Assembly (NCBI GenBank): GCA_001603425.1
Contig: LUYZ01000084.1
Location: 1-39,690 of the forward strand
DNA from: Bacteroidales bacterium Bact_08
GTDB taxonomy: Bacteria > Bacteroidota > Bacteroidia > Bacteroidales > UBA932
Direction of reading: 5' to 3'
Length of the DNA: 39,690 nt
The stretch's first letter is position 1. Each line of letters starts with the position of its first letter. Positions 1 through 7,389 of the stretch are shown here, piece after piece. The notes beneath the pieces are model-generated. The model searched no databases, had not been told where the DNA came from, and worked only from the letters and a program-made list of their open reading frames with translations. A program made the position numbers and the translations under genes.

Positions 1-11
1 TATTGTCCAGC

Positions 12-1672
12 GTTGTAATTCGCTTTCAAAATTGTATCTTTATCAGAGAATTAACAGGGAACTGTAACGCTAGTTCATATGTCTTATTGTTGTAATTCGC
101 TTTCAAAATTGTATCTTTATCAGAGAATTAACAGGGATATTGCTGCTTTAAGTACTCTTTGATTCGTTGTAATTCGCTTTCAAAATTGTATCTTTATCAG
201 AGAATTAACAGGTTACTCTTCTGTTTAATAAGGTTATGAAGAGTTGTAATTCGCTTTCAAAATTGTATCTTTATCAGAGAATTAACAGGGGCAGGAAAGT
301 ATCTACTCTTTCTTAATCGGTTGTAATTCGCTTTCAAAATTGTATCTTTATCAGAGAATTAACAGGCCATGAATGTACACCCATCCTTGATTGGGTTGTA
401 ATTCGCTTTCAAAATTGTATCTTTATCAGAGAATTAACAGGTTTGAGTCCTTTTCTCCAAAAAGATGGCCTGTTGTAATTCGCTTTCAAAATTGTATCTT
501 TATCAGAGAATTAACAGGGTAATATATGCACAGGACATCAATTTATTAGTTGTAATTCGCTTTCAAAATTGTATCTTTATCAGAGAATTAACAGGGTCTA
601 TAGATGAGTTGACTATTGCATAATTGTTGTAATTCGCTTTCAAAATTGTATCTTTATCAGAGAATTAACAGGTTTAAGGCCTTTTCTAAAAAATTAGCTA
701 AACGTTGTAATTCGCTTTCAAAATTGTATCTTTATCAGAGAATTAACAGGTATTTGAGTAAGAGGTACAATTCGTGTTAGGTTGTAATTCGCTTTCAAAA
801 TTGTATCTTTATCAGAGAATTAACAGGTATTTGTATCTGCAACTCCTTGTCCAATAGTTGTAATTCGCTTTCAAAATTGTATCTTTATCAGAGAATTAAC
901 AGGTAAGGGCTTTTTCTAAAAAATTAGCTAACCGTTGTAATTCGCTTTCAAAATTGTATCTTTATCAGAGAATTAACAGGTAATTCCTGTACAATTCGTG
1001 TTAGTTCCTAGTTGTAATTCGCTTTCAAAATTGTATCTTTATCAGAGAATTAACAGGGCGGTTGTGTTATATCTTCTCGCTAGAATTGTTGTAATTCGCT
1101 TTCAAAATTGTATCTTTATCAGAGAATTAACAGGTAACCCTTTTAATTGTAACTTTATGCAAGTGTTGTAATTCGCTTTCAAAATTGTATCTTTATCAGA
1201 GAATTAACAGGTTAAAATTAAAAAGCACAACTCATAGGTTGTTGTAATTCGCTTTCAAAATTGTATCTTTATCAGAGAATTAACAGGGGTATATTTCCAC
1301 AATGCATTTGCAGAGCTGTTGTAATTCGCTTTCAAAATTGTATCTTTATCAGAGAATTAACAGGGGCAGATCATCATCATTATTATCTTCAGTAGTTGTA
1401 ATTCGCTTTCAAAATTGTATCTTTATCAGAGAATTAACAGGCGGCACAGATATTAGGGTGTGGCGTGGTATGTTGTAATTCGCTTTCAAAATTGTATCTT
1501 TATCAGAGAATTAACAGGTATCAGCAGATCCATCAAGAGCTCCGAATAGTTGTAATTCGCTTTCAAAATTGTATCTTTATCAGAGAATTAACAGGAAAAG
1601 GTCATGTTGTCTCATCTTTCGAGTAGTTGTAATTCGCTTTCAAAATTGTATCTTTATCAGAGAATTAACAGG
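12..1672 (+). CRISPR. Type II-C CRISPR array, 22 repeats of 47 bp (continues beyond left edge)
   Basis: Twenty-two copies of a 47-bp repeat (starts GTTGTAATTCGC, ends GAATTAACAGG) begin at 12, 89, 166, 243, 320, 395, 472, 549, 626, 704, 781, 857, 934, 1011, 1088, 1165, 1241, 1318, 1395, 1472, 1549 and 1626. They look identical by eye, including the last. The 21 complete spacers are 28-31 bp, nearly all 30; bases 1-11 are the end of another spacer, so the array continues to the left. The plus strand is taken as the crRNA strand because the first 24 bases of the repeat pair with the tracrRNA at 6863, and because a terminator lies just right of the array. The array therefore runs toward the convergently transcribed cas genes. 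Spacers at 673-703 and 904-933 are near duplicates, and those at 751-780 and 981-1010 share 16 bases. Confidence 0.98.
1627..1656 (+). promoter_or_regulatory. Repeat-embedded promoter candidate (last of 22 copies)
   Basis: Inside every repeat, TTG at repeat positions 2-4 is followed after exactly 19 bases by TATCTTTA at positions 24-31. This matches the Bacteroidetes primary-sigma promoter (-33 TTG, -7 TAnnTTTG) with one mismatch at the final base, and has the same spacing as the apparent tRNA-Leu and blaI promoters in this window. Transcription would start about 6-7 bases downstream, roughly ten bases before each spacer. The coordinates given are those of the last repeat. This is inferred from sequence only. 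Confidence 0.5.
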
Positions 1673-1698
1673 AGGCTCTGTGTAAAGTTTTTGTTATT

Positions 1699-1737
1699 AG
1701 TCAATTAGAGGGCTTTTGTCTGATGTGAAAATTGACT
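1699..1737. repeat. Inverted repeat downstream of the CRISPR array
   Basis: AGTCAATT at 1699-1706 is matched by its exact complement AATTGACT at 1730-1737, with a 23-base spacing. It lies between the last repeat and the array terminator, so a transcript leaving the last repeat would carry this hairpin. Its function is unknown; it could stabilise the trailing RNA or mark the array boundary. Confidence 0.45.
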
Positions 1738-1750
1738 GTTATTTCAAGAT

Positions 1751-1777
1751 AACTCGCAGAAATCTGCGAGTTTTTTT
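1751..1777 (+). terminator. Rho-independent terminator of the CRISPR array
   Basis: A 9-bp stem (AACTCGCAG / CTGCGAGTT) with a four-base loop runs into seven T residues on the plus strand. It would end pre-crRNA transcription ten bases before the cas2 stop codon. The minus strand has no T-run after the stem, so it is not a good terminator for cas2. Confidence 0.85.
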
Positions 1778-1786
1778 ATTGATATA

Positions 1787-2128
1787 CTAAAATAATTGTA
1801 GTTGTTGGGTAACAGAAGGCTTCTCGAACTCTTTTTTGGAGATAAAAATCTCCATTTCTCCGAATTGTTTATCAGTAACCATTAATATTCCCACTTGACC
1901 TTTTGGAGGCAAAAAGTTTTTTACTCTGTTAATATGCACCTCTGCATTTTCCTTGCTAGGACAGTTTCTTATATATATAGAAAATTGAAACATCGCAAAG
2001 CCATCTTTCATGAGTTTTTTTCGGAAAATACTATATTGCTTGATATCTTTTTTTGTTTCAGTTGGGAGGTCAAATAATACTATAATCCACATGATTCTAT
2101 ACTGATTATATCTGTCATAAGTGCTCAT
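1787..2128 (-). CDS. cas2: CRISPR-associated endonuclease Cas2 (type II-C)
   Basis: This 113-residue protein is the small ferredoxin-fold partner of Cas1 in the spacer-integration complex. The opening beta strand with the conserved acidic residue is visible (MWIIVLFDLPTET, residues 13-25), as are the positive segment FRKKLMKDGFAMFQFSIYIR and the later strand GQVGILMVTDKQ. Length is normal for Cas2 of type II systems. It is the last gene of the cas9-cas1-cas2 operon: its ATG overlaps the cas1 stop in an ATGA junction, so translation is probably coupled. It ends about 10 bases from the array terminator, convergent with the array. In the family Cas2 is mainly structural in adaptation; nuclease activity is not implied here. 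Confidence 0.96.
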   Translation of the reverse strand: MSTYDRYNQYRIMWIIVLFDLPTETKKDIKQYSIFRKKLMKDGFAMFQFSIYIRNCPSKENAEVHINRVKNFLPPKGQVGILMVTDKQFGEMEIFISKKEFEKPSVTQQLQLF

Positions 2129-3057
2129 AATTTCATTTTCGGATATGATATTCTATTATCTTCTTTTGTAAAGCACTTAAGTAAAGATGATGTAGTAATG
2201 CTGGCTGCAATTTGCAATGGTCTCTTTAAATTGTTTATTGAGACATCGAGTATAGGAATAGACATAAGTTGAATCTTGATATCTCTGTTTAATGTGCTGT
2301 AGTCTATTCCACTATTAATTATCTTTACTACAACTGAATCAACAAACGGTCTATATGGTTCCATAATATCATCAGCTAAGGCATAAGCGTTATATTTATT
2401 TCTGTGGTGAATGCCTATAGTTGGTAGTAGCCCAGTACCTACCAATGCACGTGCAATTATGGATCTTAATATAGAGTATCCGTAGTTAAGAAGATTATTA
2501 GGAGGCTCTCCATATCTGTCTCTGATAAATGAATTGATATTTGGGAAAATATTAGACCAATAATAAACTGCTGCTCTTGCCTCAAGATTGGTTGAGTCGC
2601 CACTTTTTACCTCTTTTGCCCATTTTGTCATATTTGATATTTGACTATTATTTATCTCTTTCAGCAATGTTGCTTGGTTCAGAATTTTGGATTGGATAGT
2701 TTGTTGCCAAAGTTGCTTTTTAAGGGGAGTAGATGAATTAATCTGATATCTATATCTTTCCCCTTGAAGTGTATTATTTGTCAATGGTAGTAATAGTCCG
2801 TATGGCATTCTCTGATTGTCACATATGATTACCGCGCAATTGTTTTCATTTAATGCTTGAAGAGCCTTTTGTGTTATGGTTATCTGTGGGTTGTCTAAAA
2901 TAACAACACCAATATCTTCAATAGGGATACTGTTTGTAAATCTATCGCTAAAATCTTTAGGAATATTCTTTTCTACTTCCGGGAATTTTATTTTTAGCTG
3001 TGATAGACTTACACTCAAATAAGCAGGGTTCTCAATATATAGTGTTCTCTTTATCAA
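2125..3057 (-). CDS. cas1: CRISPR-associated integrase Cas1 (type II)
   Basis: This is the catalytic integrase of spacer acquisition, 310 residues, normal for type II Cas1. It opens with the family's N-terminal motif (IKRTLYIENPAYLS). The likely metal ligands are E159 (NLEARAAVYYW), one of H217/H218 (GIHHRNKYNAY) and D229/D230 (ALADDIMEP). The start codon is TTG at 3057, overlapping the cas9 stop as TTGA; it is supported because translation from it gives the conserved MIKRTLY beginning and no nearby ATG does. With no csn2 or cas4, Cas1-Cas2, perhaps helped by Cas9 for PAM choice as in other type II systems, must carry out adaptation. The gene looks intact. Confidence 0.97.
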   Translation of the reverse strand: MIKRTLYIENPAYLSVSLSQLKIKFPEVEKNIPKDFSDRFTNSIPIEDIGVVILDNPQITITQKALQALNENNCAVIICDNQRMPYGLLLPLTNNTLQGERYRYQINSSTPLKKQLWQQTIQSKILNQATLLKEINNSQISNMTKWAKEVKSGDSTNLEARAAVYYWSNIFPNINSFIRDRYGEPPNNLLNYGYSILRSIIARALVGTGLLPTIGIHHRNKYNAYALADDIMEPYRPFVDSVVVKIINSGIDYSTLNRDIKIQLMSIPILDVSINNLKRPLQIAASITTSSLLKCFTKEDNRISYPKMKL

Positions 3058-6000
3058 ATTAAAGGCTTTCCAAGAATATCGATTTTAATTTTATATGGAT
3101 GTATTTCGTTGAAGGCTTTAATACTTCTAATCCTATAAAAACGTATAGCTATCGTGGATTCTTTTGTGTTAACAATTTGTGTTTCAAGATGATGTCTTAA
3201 ATAATAGTCGTTGCTACTTATACTTTGAACTCTATAAAGATTATTACTAAGAGTAGAAAAATCTCCACGTTCCAACAATGTTTCTACCTCTTCTTTAGGA
3301 ATTCCCAATATAAACATTTCATTTTGCTGTAGACTGTGTTTCAACTCATATCCTGGAGGAGGCAGTTGATTTAAGAAAGATTCAGGTAGTTCATGGGTTA
3401 TTTTCAACTGAATGTAATCCCATAGTTCATCGCTATTTTTAATGATAGAAGGCAATCCATACTTTCTCCTTTCTACAGCATGCCAAAATGTACAGGTGTG
3501 TTCAACCAGTTTTCCTTGATTGTCAGAGTAAATTGCAATATGATGATTGTTACCTGGTTTTACATAACCAATATTGTTGCCATCATTGTTTTTACGTGCA
3601 GGTACAACTGCAGATAATCCTGTCAGGCATCTAACGCTGTATATAGGCCTACTCAATCCTTCATCCTTAAACCATGGAATAGTAGATTTATCTTCTGTAA
3701 TTATATCTTTATAGGCTTCTTTGGGATTATTGTTGTATTTCTTGAGCCTATCAGTAAGTATTTGACGGATTTTATTGTCAATTACTTTATCTACCTTATT
3801 GAAAGATGAATTAACAGGATATTTAATTACAAACTTTTCTTCGTAGCAGCTTGCATATTCTAGAGCTATTGTTTTATTCTCGTCTAGATAGATTGGATCT
3901 TTTCTGGTTTGCGAATATGCTTTTTTTACATCGTTGTTGTTACTAGCAATACGATCCATTATTAAGTCTCTTATGTATTGCTTTACAATAAGATCTGGGT
4001 TTTCAAAAAGGTATTTTAAAGGTTTATTTTTTTCTAGAAGCCGTATTTTTCCGTATATACTCTCCTCGCTTAATGCTCCTCTTGGAATGATAATATCTCT
4101 CTGAACAACTTTCTTGTTTCCTTTTTGCCCAACCTTCCTAGTTCCTTTTGAAATAACCTTTTTGCCTGATTTGTAGGAAATCAGTATTTTTGATACGGCC
4201 TTTTCTACTTCGTATACTGGTATAGGTTGTTTTGAAATTATATATTTTTCTAGATTGGAGAGTTTTTCTGTATACTCTACATTGGATTGCTTAATATCCT
4301 CAACGATAATGGGGTTGTTTGTTTTGCTATTCTGAGAATTGAATCGTTGAATAAAACCTTGTTTTGTGCAAGCAATTGTTAATGCATCAACTGCATGGTG
4401 TCTGTGATCATCTCTTTTACTCCAGTCTTTTATTATCTCTTTTTCGTGTATGTTTTTGCCATGATTACTTTCCCATATTACAGTCTCTGTAAGACCTACT
4501 TGTTTATATTTAGGGAGCTGTAGCTTCATAGTCACTTCATCCCAGCCCCATAGATGCCTTAGTTCTGCAGTTACAGTCCCACTTGTACTCCATACCTTAT
4601 TACAGATTGTATTTAGTATTTCTCGTGCTTTGCGAGATATATATTGACTCTCTCTGAGCTGTCTTTCAATGAAATTATCTGGGATTTCACTCTCTGGCAT
4701 AAGGAGTTTGTCTCTTTTTGTCTTAGAAATAACATGGTTTTTGAATAAGGTGTTAACTCTTTCTACATACGCATTGAACTCTTGATCTGATTTACTTCCC
4801 TTCATAAAGTCAAATGCTGTAAGATTGCCTTTAGTGCTGTTACACTTTCTGTGTGCAAGTGTCTTATTGCTTTGAGAATCGTCAAAAAGTTTGGATTTTG
4901 GGATTATGTGCTCTATATCTACGTTATCTCCTCTGATTGCCTCAGCAAACGATATGTTTTTCCCGCAATAGACACATATTGCATTAAGTTTTTTTTCTCC
5001 ATCTTCCATTTCTTTATAGAGTCTTGCTTTTAAGATATTGTTTTTGGTAGCTCTTAAACCAAACTCTTCCAATTCTTCAATTATTTTATCATTTTCTCTT
5101 TTTCTTTTGTTAATAAAAGATTCGGTATCATTTCTCTCTTGTCTGCTTTGTTTAAGCTCTCTGGCAAGTTCAACTCGTATCTCGTCGGGCTTACCATACC
5201 GATATATGATTTCGTTAACAAGATTTATCATTTGATTAAGTATCTTCTCAACGACTGGTTGCCTGAGGGAGTTTTTGGGAAGGGGCTTTAATTTATCCAG
5301 TAAATATCTCGAAAGGTTTTCATCTTTTGTAAGGCTACCTGAATGGTTATATCCAGCAAGTTCCATCGCTTGTGAGTATGAGTATCCCAAAGTAAGATAC
5401 GGGAGTATTTTTCTTAACACTTTTACAGATTTATTGCTGTATCCATACTTGTTCAAGTCTATATTTGCAAGTTTTAAAGCAGATTCTTGGTCTAGGCCAA
5501 AGTTCTTTATAAGTGTTTTTGTACAAACCTCAACATCAGAAATGGAATAGATTGTGTGCCAAAGTCGATAGAGAGGTTCAAATTCGATAGATTGATCAAT
5601 GTATTGTTTATTGTGTTCGCTATTAGGTATTATTTCACCTGTTTTACGACAAATTAGGTAAGTTTGATGATCATAGTCTTCGATTATTTTATAATCCATT
5701 TTGAATAGGCTCTCCTTTATAGGATTATCTTTTAGTATTTTATTAAAGATGAATTTTGTTACATTGCCTTGGAGACCAGTTTTGTATAATTTGCGATCTG
5801 CGTATAATTCATCTTCTTTTTTACCTAGAATTATGCAAAGATTTTTGAAAGTTAGTTTTTCATTATTGTCTAGGTGTTCAAAAATTTTTTTTCTTTCTTC
5901 TTCAGAAAAGATTATTTTGTCTCCATGTTTGGTTTTTATACGAAGGTTATTTATGCTTTCCCATATTTTTGAGACTTGAAACAGTGGAGATGATTTATGA

Positions 6001-6791
6001 GCTACTTTTGGGCCAGTAAAATATTCTTTACCATCTTTAGTGACGGTAAAACCTTCGAATTCGCATGTAGCGACTAAGCCCTTTTGAGATTTTAATGGTC
6101 TTTGATAATAAATTATTTCGTCTCTTATTTTAGAAATAAGCTCGTTAGATAGCATAGAGTGGAATTGTTGCTGTATATAACATATTTGATTGAATTCTTC
6201 TATATAAGCTTCTCGAGGAAATACGTTTTCTTTAATTCGGAAGAATTCGTCTTGTGCTAGCTTTTCATGGAAATATTGTCCTATTGTGTAGTTTAGCTCC
6301 TTTATTGTATCATGGCGGCTTTTGACTGTTGCCACATATTCGGTATCTTTTTTATCTATATTTACATCTGCTCGGGAACTTTTATATCCTCTCTTTTGAT
6401 TTAATAATAATAATATTCTCCCCAATTCTGGAAGGCTTATTTGTTCAATAGCCGCTCTTGCCCTTAGATTCCAAAGATCAAGTTTCTGAAGAGTTTTGAG
6501 TCTCTCATCTGGCATCATATTGTTTTGGGAGAGTATTTTTACTAAGGCTTCTCGTCTCATTTGGTATCTGTCGTAATTCCTGCGTGCCCTTCTGTAGCTA
6601 GTACGAATAGAGTTTTTGCTTTCTCCAGTACCTTTGACAAAATCCTGCCCTTCGGTTCCGTCGTATGGAATTATGCGACTCCCCATATCAATAATTGTTG
6701 TTTTTTCAGATTCATTCTCTGAATCTTCAGAGACAAGTGCCCATCCTATGGATGCTGAGCCAAGGTCTAGACCTAATATCTTATTTTTCAT
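3054..6791 (-). CDS. cas9: CRISPR-associated endonuclease Cas9 (type II-C)
   Basis: This is the RNA-guided double-strand DNA endonuclease, 1245 residues: longer than the Neisseria II-C enzyme and within the range of Bacteroidetes II-C proteins. All catalytic motifs are present: RuvC-I with D9 (LGLDLGSASIGWAL), an arginine-rich bridge helix near residues 65-87 (SYRRARRNYDRYQMRREAL), RuvC-II with E541 (IRVELARE), HNH with H628 (VDIEHIIPKSKLFDDS) and RuvC-III with H799 and D802 (HRHHAVDALTIA). A CxxC pair before the HNH (CVYCGKN) and HRKCN after it suggest a zinc-stabilised HNH. The C-terminal region (after about residue 870) should hold the wedge and PAM-interacting domains, but I cannot read the PAM from it. 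The gene leads a cas9-cas1-cas2 operon and is divergent from the tracrRNA. I see no frameshift or missing residue, so it is probably active. Confidence 0.98.
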   Translation of the reverse strand: MKNKILGLDLGSASIGWALVSEDSENESEKTTIIDMGSRIIPYDGTEGQDFVKGTGESKNSIRTSYRRARRNYDRYQMRREALVKILSQNNMMPDERLKTLQKLDLWNLRARAAIEQISLPELGRILLLLNQKRGYKSSRADVNIDKKDTEYVATVKSRHDTIKELNYTIGQYFHEKLAQDEFFRIKENVFPREAYIEEFNQICYIQQQFHSMLSNELISKIRDEIIYYQRPLKSQKGLVATCEFEGFTVTKDGKEYFTGPKVAHKSSPLFQVSKIWESINNLRIKTKHGDKIIFSEEERKKIFEHLDNNEKLTFKNLCIILGKKEDELYADRKLYKTGLQGNVTKFIFNKILKDNPIKESLFKMDYKIIEDYDHQTYLICRKTGEIIPNSEHNKQYIDQSIEFEPLYRLWHTIYSISDVEVCTKTLIKNFGLDQESALKLANIDLNKYGYSNKSVKVLRKILPYLTLGYSYSQAMELAGYNHSGSLTKDENLSRYLLDKLKPLPKNSLRQPVVEKILNQMINLVNEIIYRYGKPDEIRVELARELKQSRQERNDTESFINKRKRENDKIIEELEEFGLRATKNNILKARLYKEMEDGEKKLNAICVYCGKNISFAEAIRGDNVDIEHIIPKSKLFDDSQSNKTLAHRKCNSTKGNLTAFDFMKGSKSDQEFNAYVERVNTLFKNHVISKTKRDKLLMPESEIPDNFIERQLRESQYISRKAREILNTICNKVWSTSGTVTAELRHLWGWDEVTMKLQLPKYKQVGLTETVIWESNHGKNIHEKEIIKDWSKRDDHRHHAVDALTIACTKQGFIQRFNSQNSKTNNPIIVEDIKQSNVEYTEKLSNLEKYIISKQPIPVYEVEKAVSKILISYKSGKKVISKGTRKVGQKGNKKVVQRDIIIPRGALSEESIYGKIRLLEKNKPLKYLFENPDLIVKQYIRDLIMDRIASNNNDVKKAYSQTRKDPIYLDENKTIALEYASCYEEKFVIKYPVNSSFNKVDKVIDNKIRQILTDRLKKYNNNPKEAYKDIITEDKSTIPWFKDEGLSRPIYSVRCLTGLSAVVPARKNNDGNNIGYVKPGNNHHIAIYSDNQGKLVEHTCTFWHAVERRKYGLPSIIKNSDELWDYIQLKITHELPESFLNQLPPPGYELKHSLQQNEMFILGIPKEEVETLLERGDFSTLSNNLYRVQSISSNDYYLRHHLETQIVNTKESTIAIRFYRIRSIKAFNEIHPYKIKIDILGKPLI

Positions 6792-6825
6792 ATCTTTAAG
6801 TTTCGATTGTTAAAATTAGCAATTT

Positions 6826-6858
6826 TTTGTTTAATACGTAATTATTTTATTATATTTG
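6826..6858 (+). promoter_or_regulatory. tracrRNA promoter
   Basis: TTTG at 6826-6829 and a perfect -7 box TATATTTG at 6851-6858 are separated by 21 bases, fitting the Bacteroidetes promoter consensus. A start about six bases downstream lands at the first base of the anti-repeat. It lies in the cas9-tracrRNA divergent gap; I see no matching TAnnTTTG box facing cas9. Confidence 0.75.
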
Positions 6859-6862
6859 TATT

Positions 6863-6941
6863 ACAATTTTGAAGCGAATCACAATAAGGATTATTCCGTT
6901 GTGAAAACATTTAAGGTGGGAGGTATCTCTCGCCTTTTTTC
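6863..6941 (+). ncRNA. tracrRNA
   Basis: The first 22 bases (6863-6884) are the anti-repeat. They match the reverse complement of the start of the CRISPR repeat except for one missing A (a bulge) and one C opposite A. Next comes AATAAGG-ATTAT-TCCGTT, closely resembling the nexus of well-known tracrRNAs (AATAAGG-CTAG-TCCGTT in Streptococcus). The RNA ends in a hairpin, GGTGGGAG (6915-6922) with CTCTCGCC (6927-6934), followed by T6. CACAA (6880-6884) can pair either with the crRNA or with TTGTG at 6899-6903, suggesting alternative folds before and after crRNA binding. Length is about 79 nt. It guides RNase III processing of pre-crRNA and forms the Cas9 guide complex; no processing data are available here. 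Confidence 0.92.
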
Positions 6942-6972
6942 TTTCTTCCCCCACTCAAACTAAAAATAAAAG

Positions 6973-7013
6973 TTGCTTAACTAAAAAAAATAGTTACATT
7001 TGTTAAAAATGTA
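6973..7013 (+). promoter_or_regulatory. Promoter and putative BlaI operator of the blaI-M56 pair
   Basis: TTG (6973-6975), 19 bases, then TACATTTG (6995-7002) form a consensus Bacteroidetes promoter. The -7 box is one arm of an inverted repeat, TACAT at 6995-6999 and ATGTA at 7009-7013. BlaI/MecI repressors bind TACA/TGTA dyads, so a repressor bound here would cover the -7 box and start site. The spacing between arms is wider than in the staphylococcal operators, so the operator call is tentative. Confidence 0.6.
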
Positions 7014-7019
7014 TTAGCA

Positions 7020-7385
7020 ATGAAAAAACTTACACGTAAAGAGGAGGAGATAATGAACCTTTTTTGGGAACATGGAGCAATGTTTGTCAAAGAGGTCTTA
7101 AACCTGTATAATCAACCCAAGCCCCATTTTAATACAGTTTCTACAATGGTTCGTATTTTGGAGAGTAATGGATTTTTATCTCATAAAGTTTACGGAAACT
7201 CACATCAATACCACCCCATAATCTCCAAAGAGGAGTATCATAAGGGAACTCTTGCTGGTGTAATAAAGAGCTATTTTAATAACTCATATATGAGTGCAGT
7301 ATCGGCCTTGGTAAAAGAGGAGAAGATTTCTGTAGATGAGCTTAAAGAGCTTATAAATCAAATAGAGGGGTCAAATAAACAATAG
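7020..7385 (+). CDS. blaI: BlaI/MecI/CopY-family transcriptional repressor
   Basis: This 121-residue winged-helix repressor has the usual family length. The N-terminal wing-helix (KKLTRKEEEIMNLFWEHGAMFVKEVL, then FNTVSTMVRILESNGFL as recognition helix and HKVYGNSHQYHPI as wing) fits the family. The C-terminal part (about 85-121) would be the dimerisation helices. Family members repress their own operon and are inactivated by proteolysis triggered by the membrane metallopeptidase encoded next door, which starts five bases after this gene's stop. A TACA/TGTA dyad overlaps the promoter. In Bacteroidetes such pairs are widespread and mostly not linked to beta-lactamase, and no resistance gene is adjacent here, so the signal sensed is unknown. 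The gene symbol is by family only. Confidence 0.88.
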   Translation: MKKLTRKEEEIMNLFWEHGAMFVKEVLNLYNQPKPHFNTVSTMVRILESNGFLSHKVYGNSHQYHPIISKEEYHKGTLAGVIKSYFNNSYMSAVSALVKEEKISVDELKELINQIEGSNKQ

Positions 7386-7389
7386 AGTC

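Noticed and set aside
12-1672. Self-targeting spacers against genes in this window
   Set aside because: By eye no spacer matched another part of the window; this is not exhaustive and the rest of the genome was not available.
1895-6813. Several plus-strand open frames of 60-92 codons inside cas2 and cas9
   Set aside because: They lie antisense to strongly conserved genes, resemble no family and have no promoter; they are shadows of AT-rich coding sequence.
1-6941. Type II-A or II-B classification
   Set aside because: No csn2 or cas4 gene is present among the cas genes or flanks, and operon order, array direction and repeat length fit II-C.
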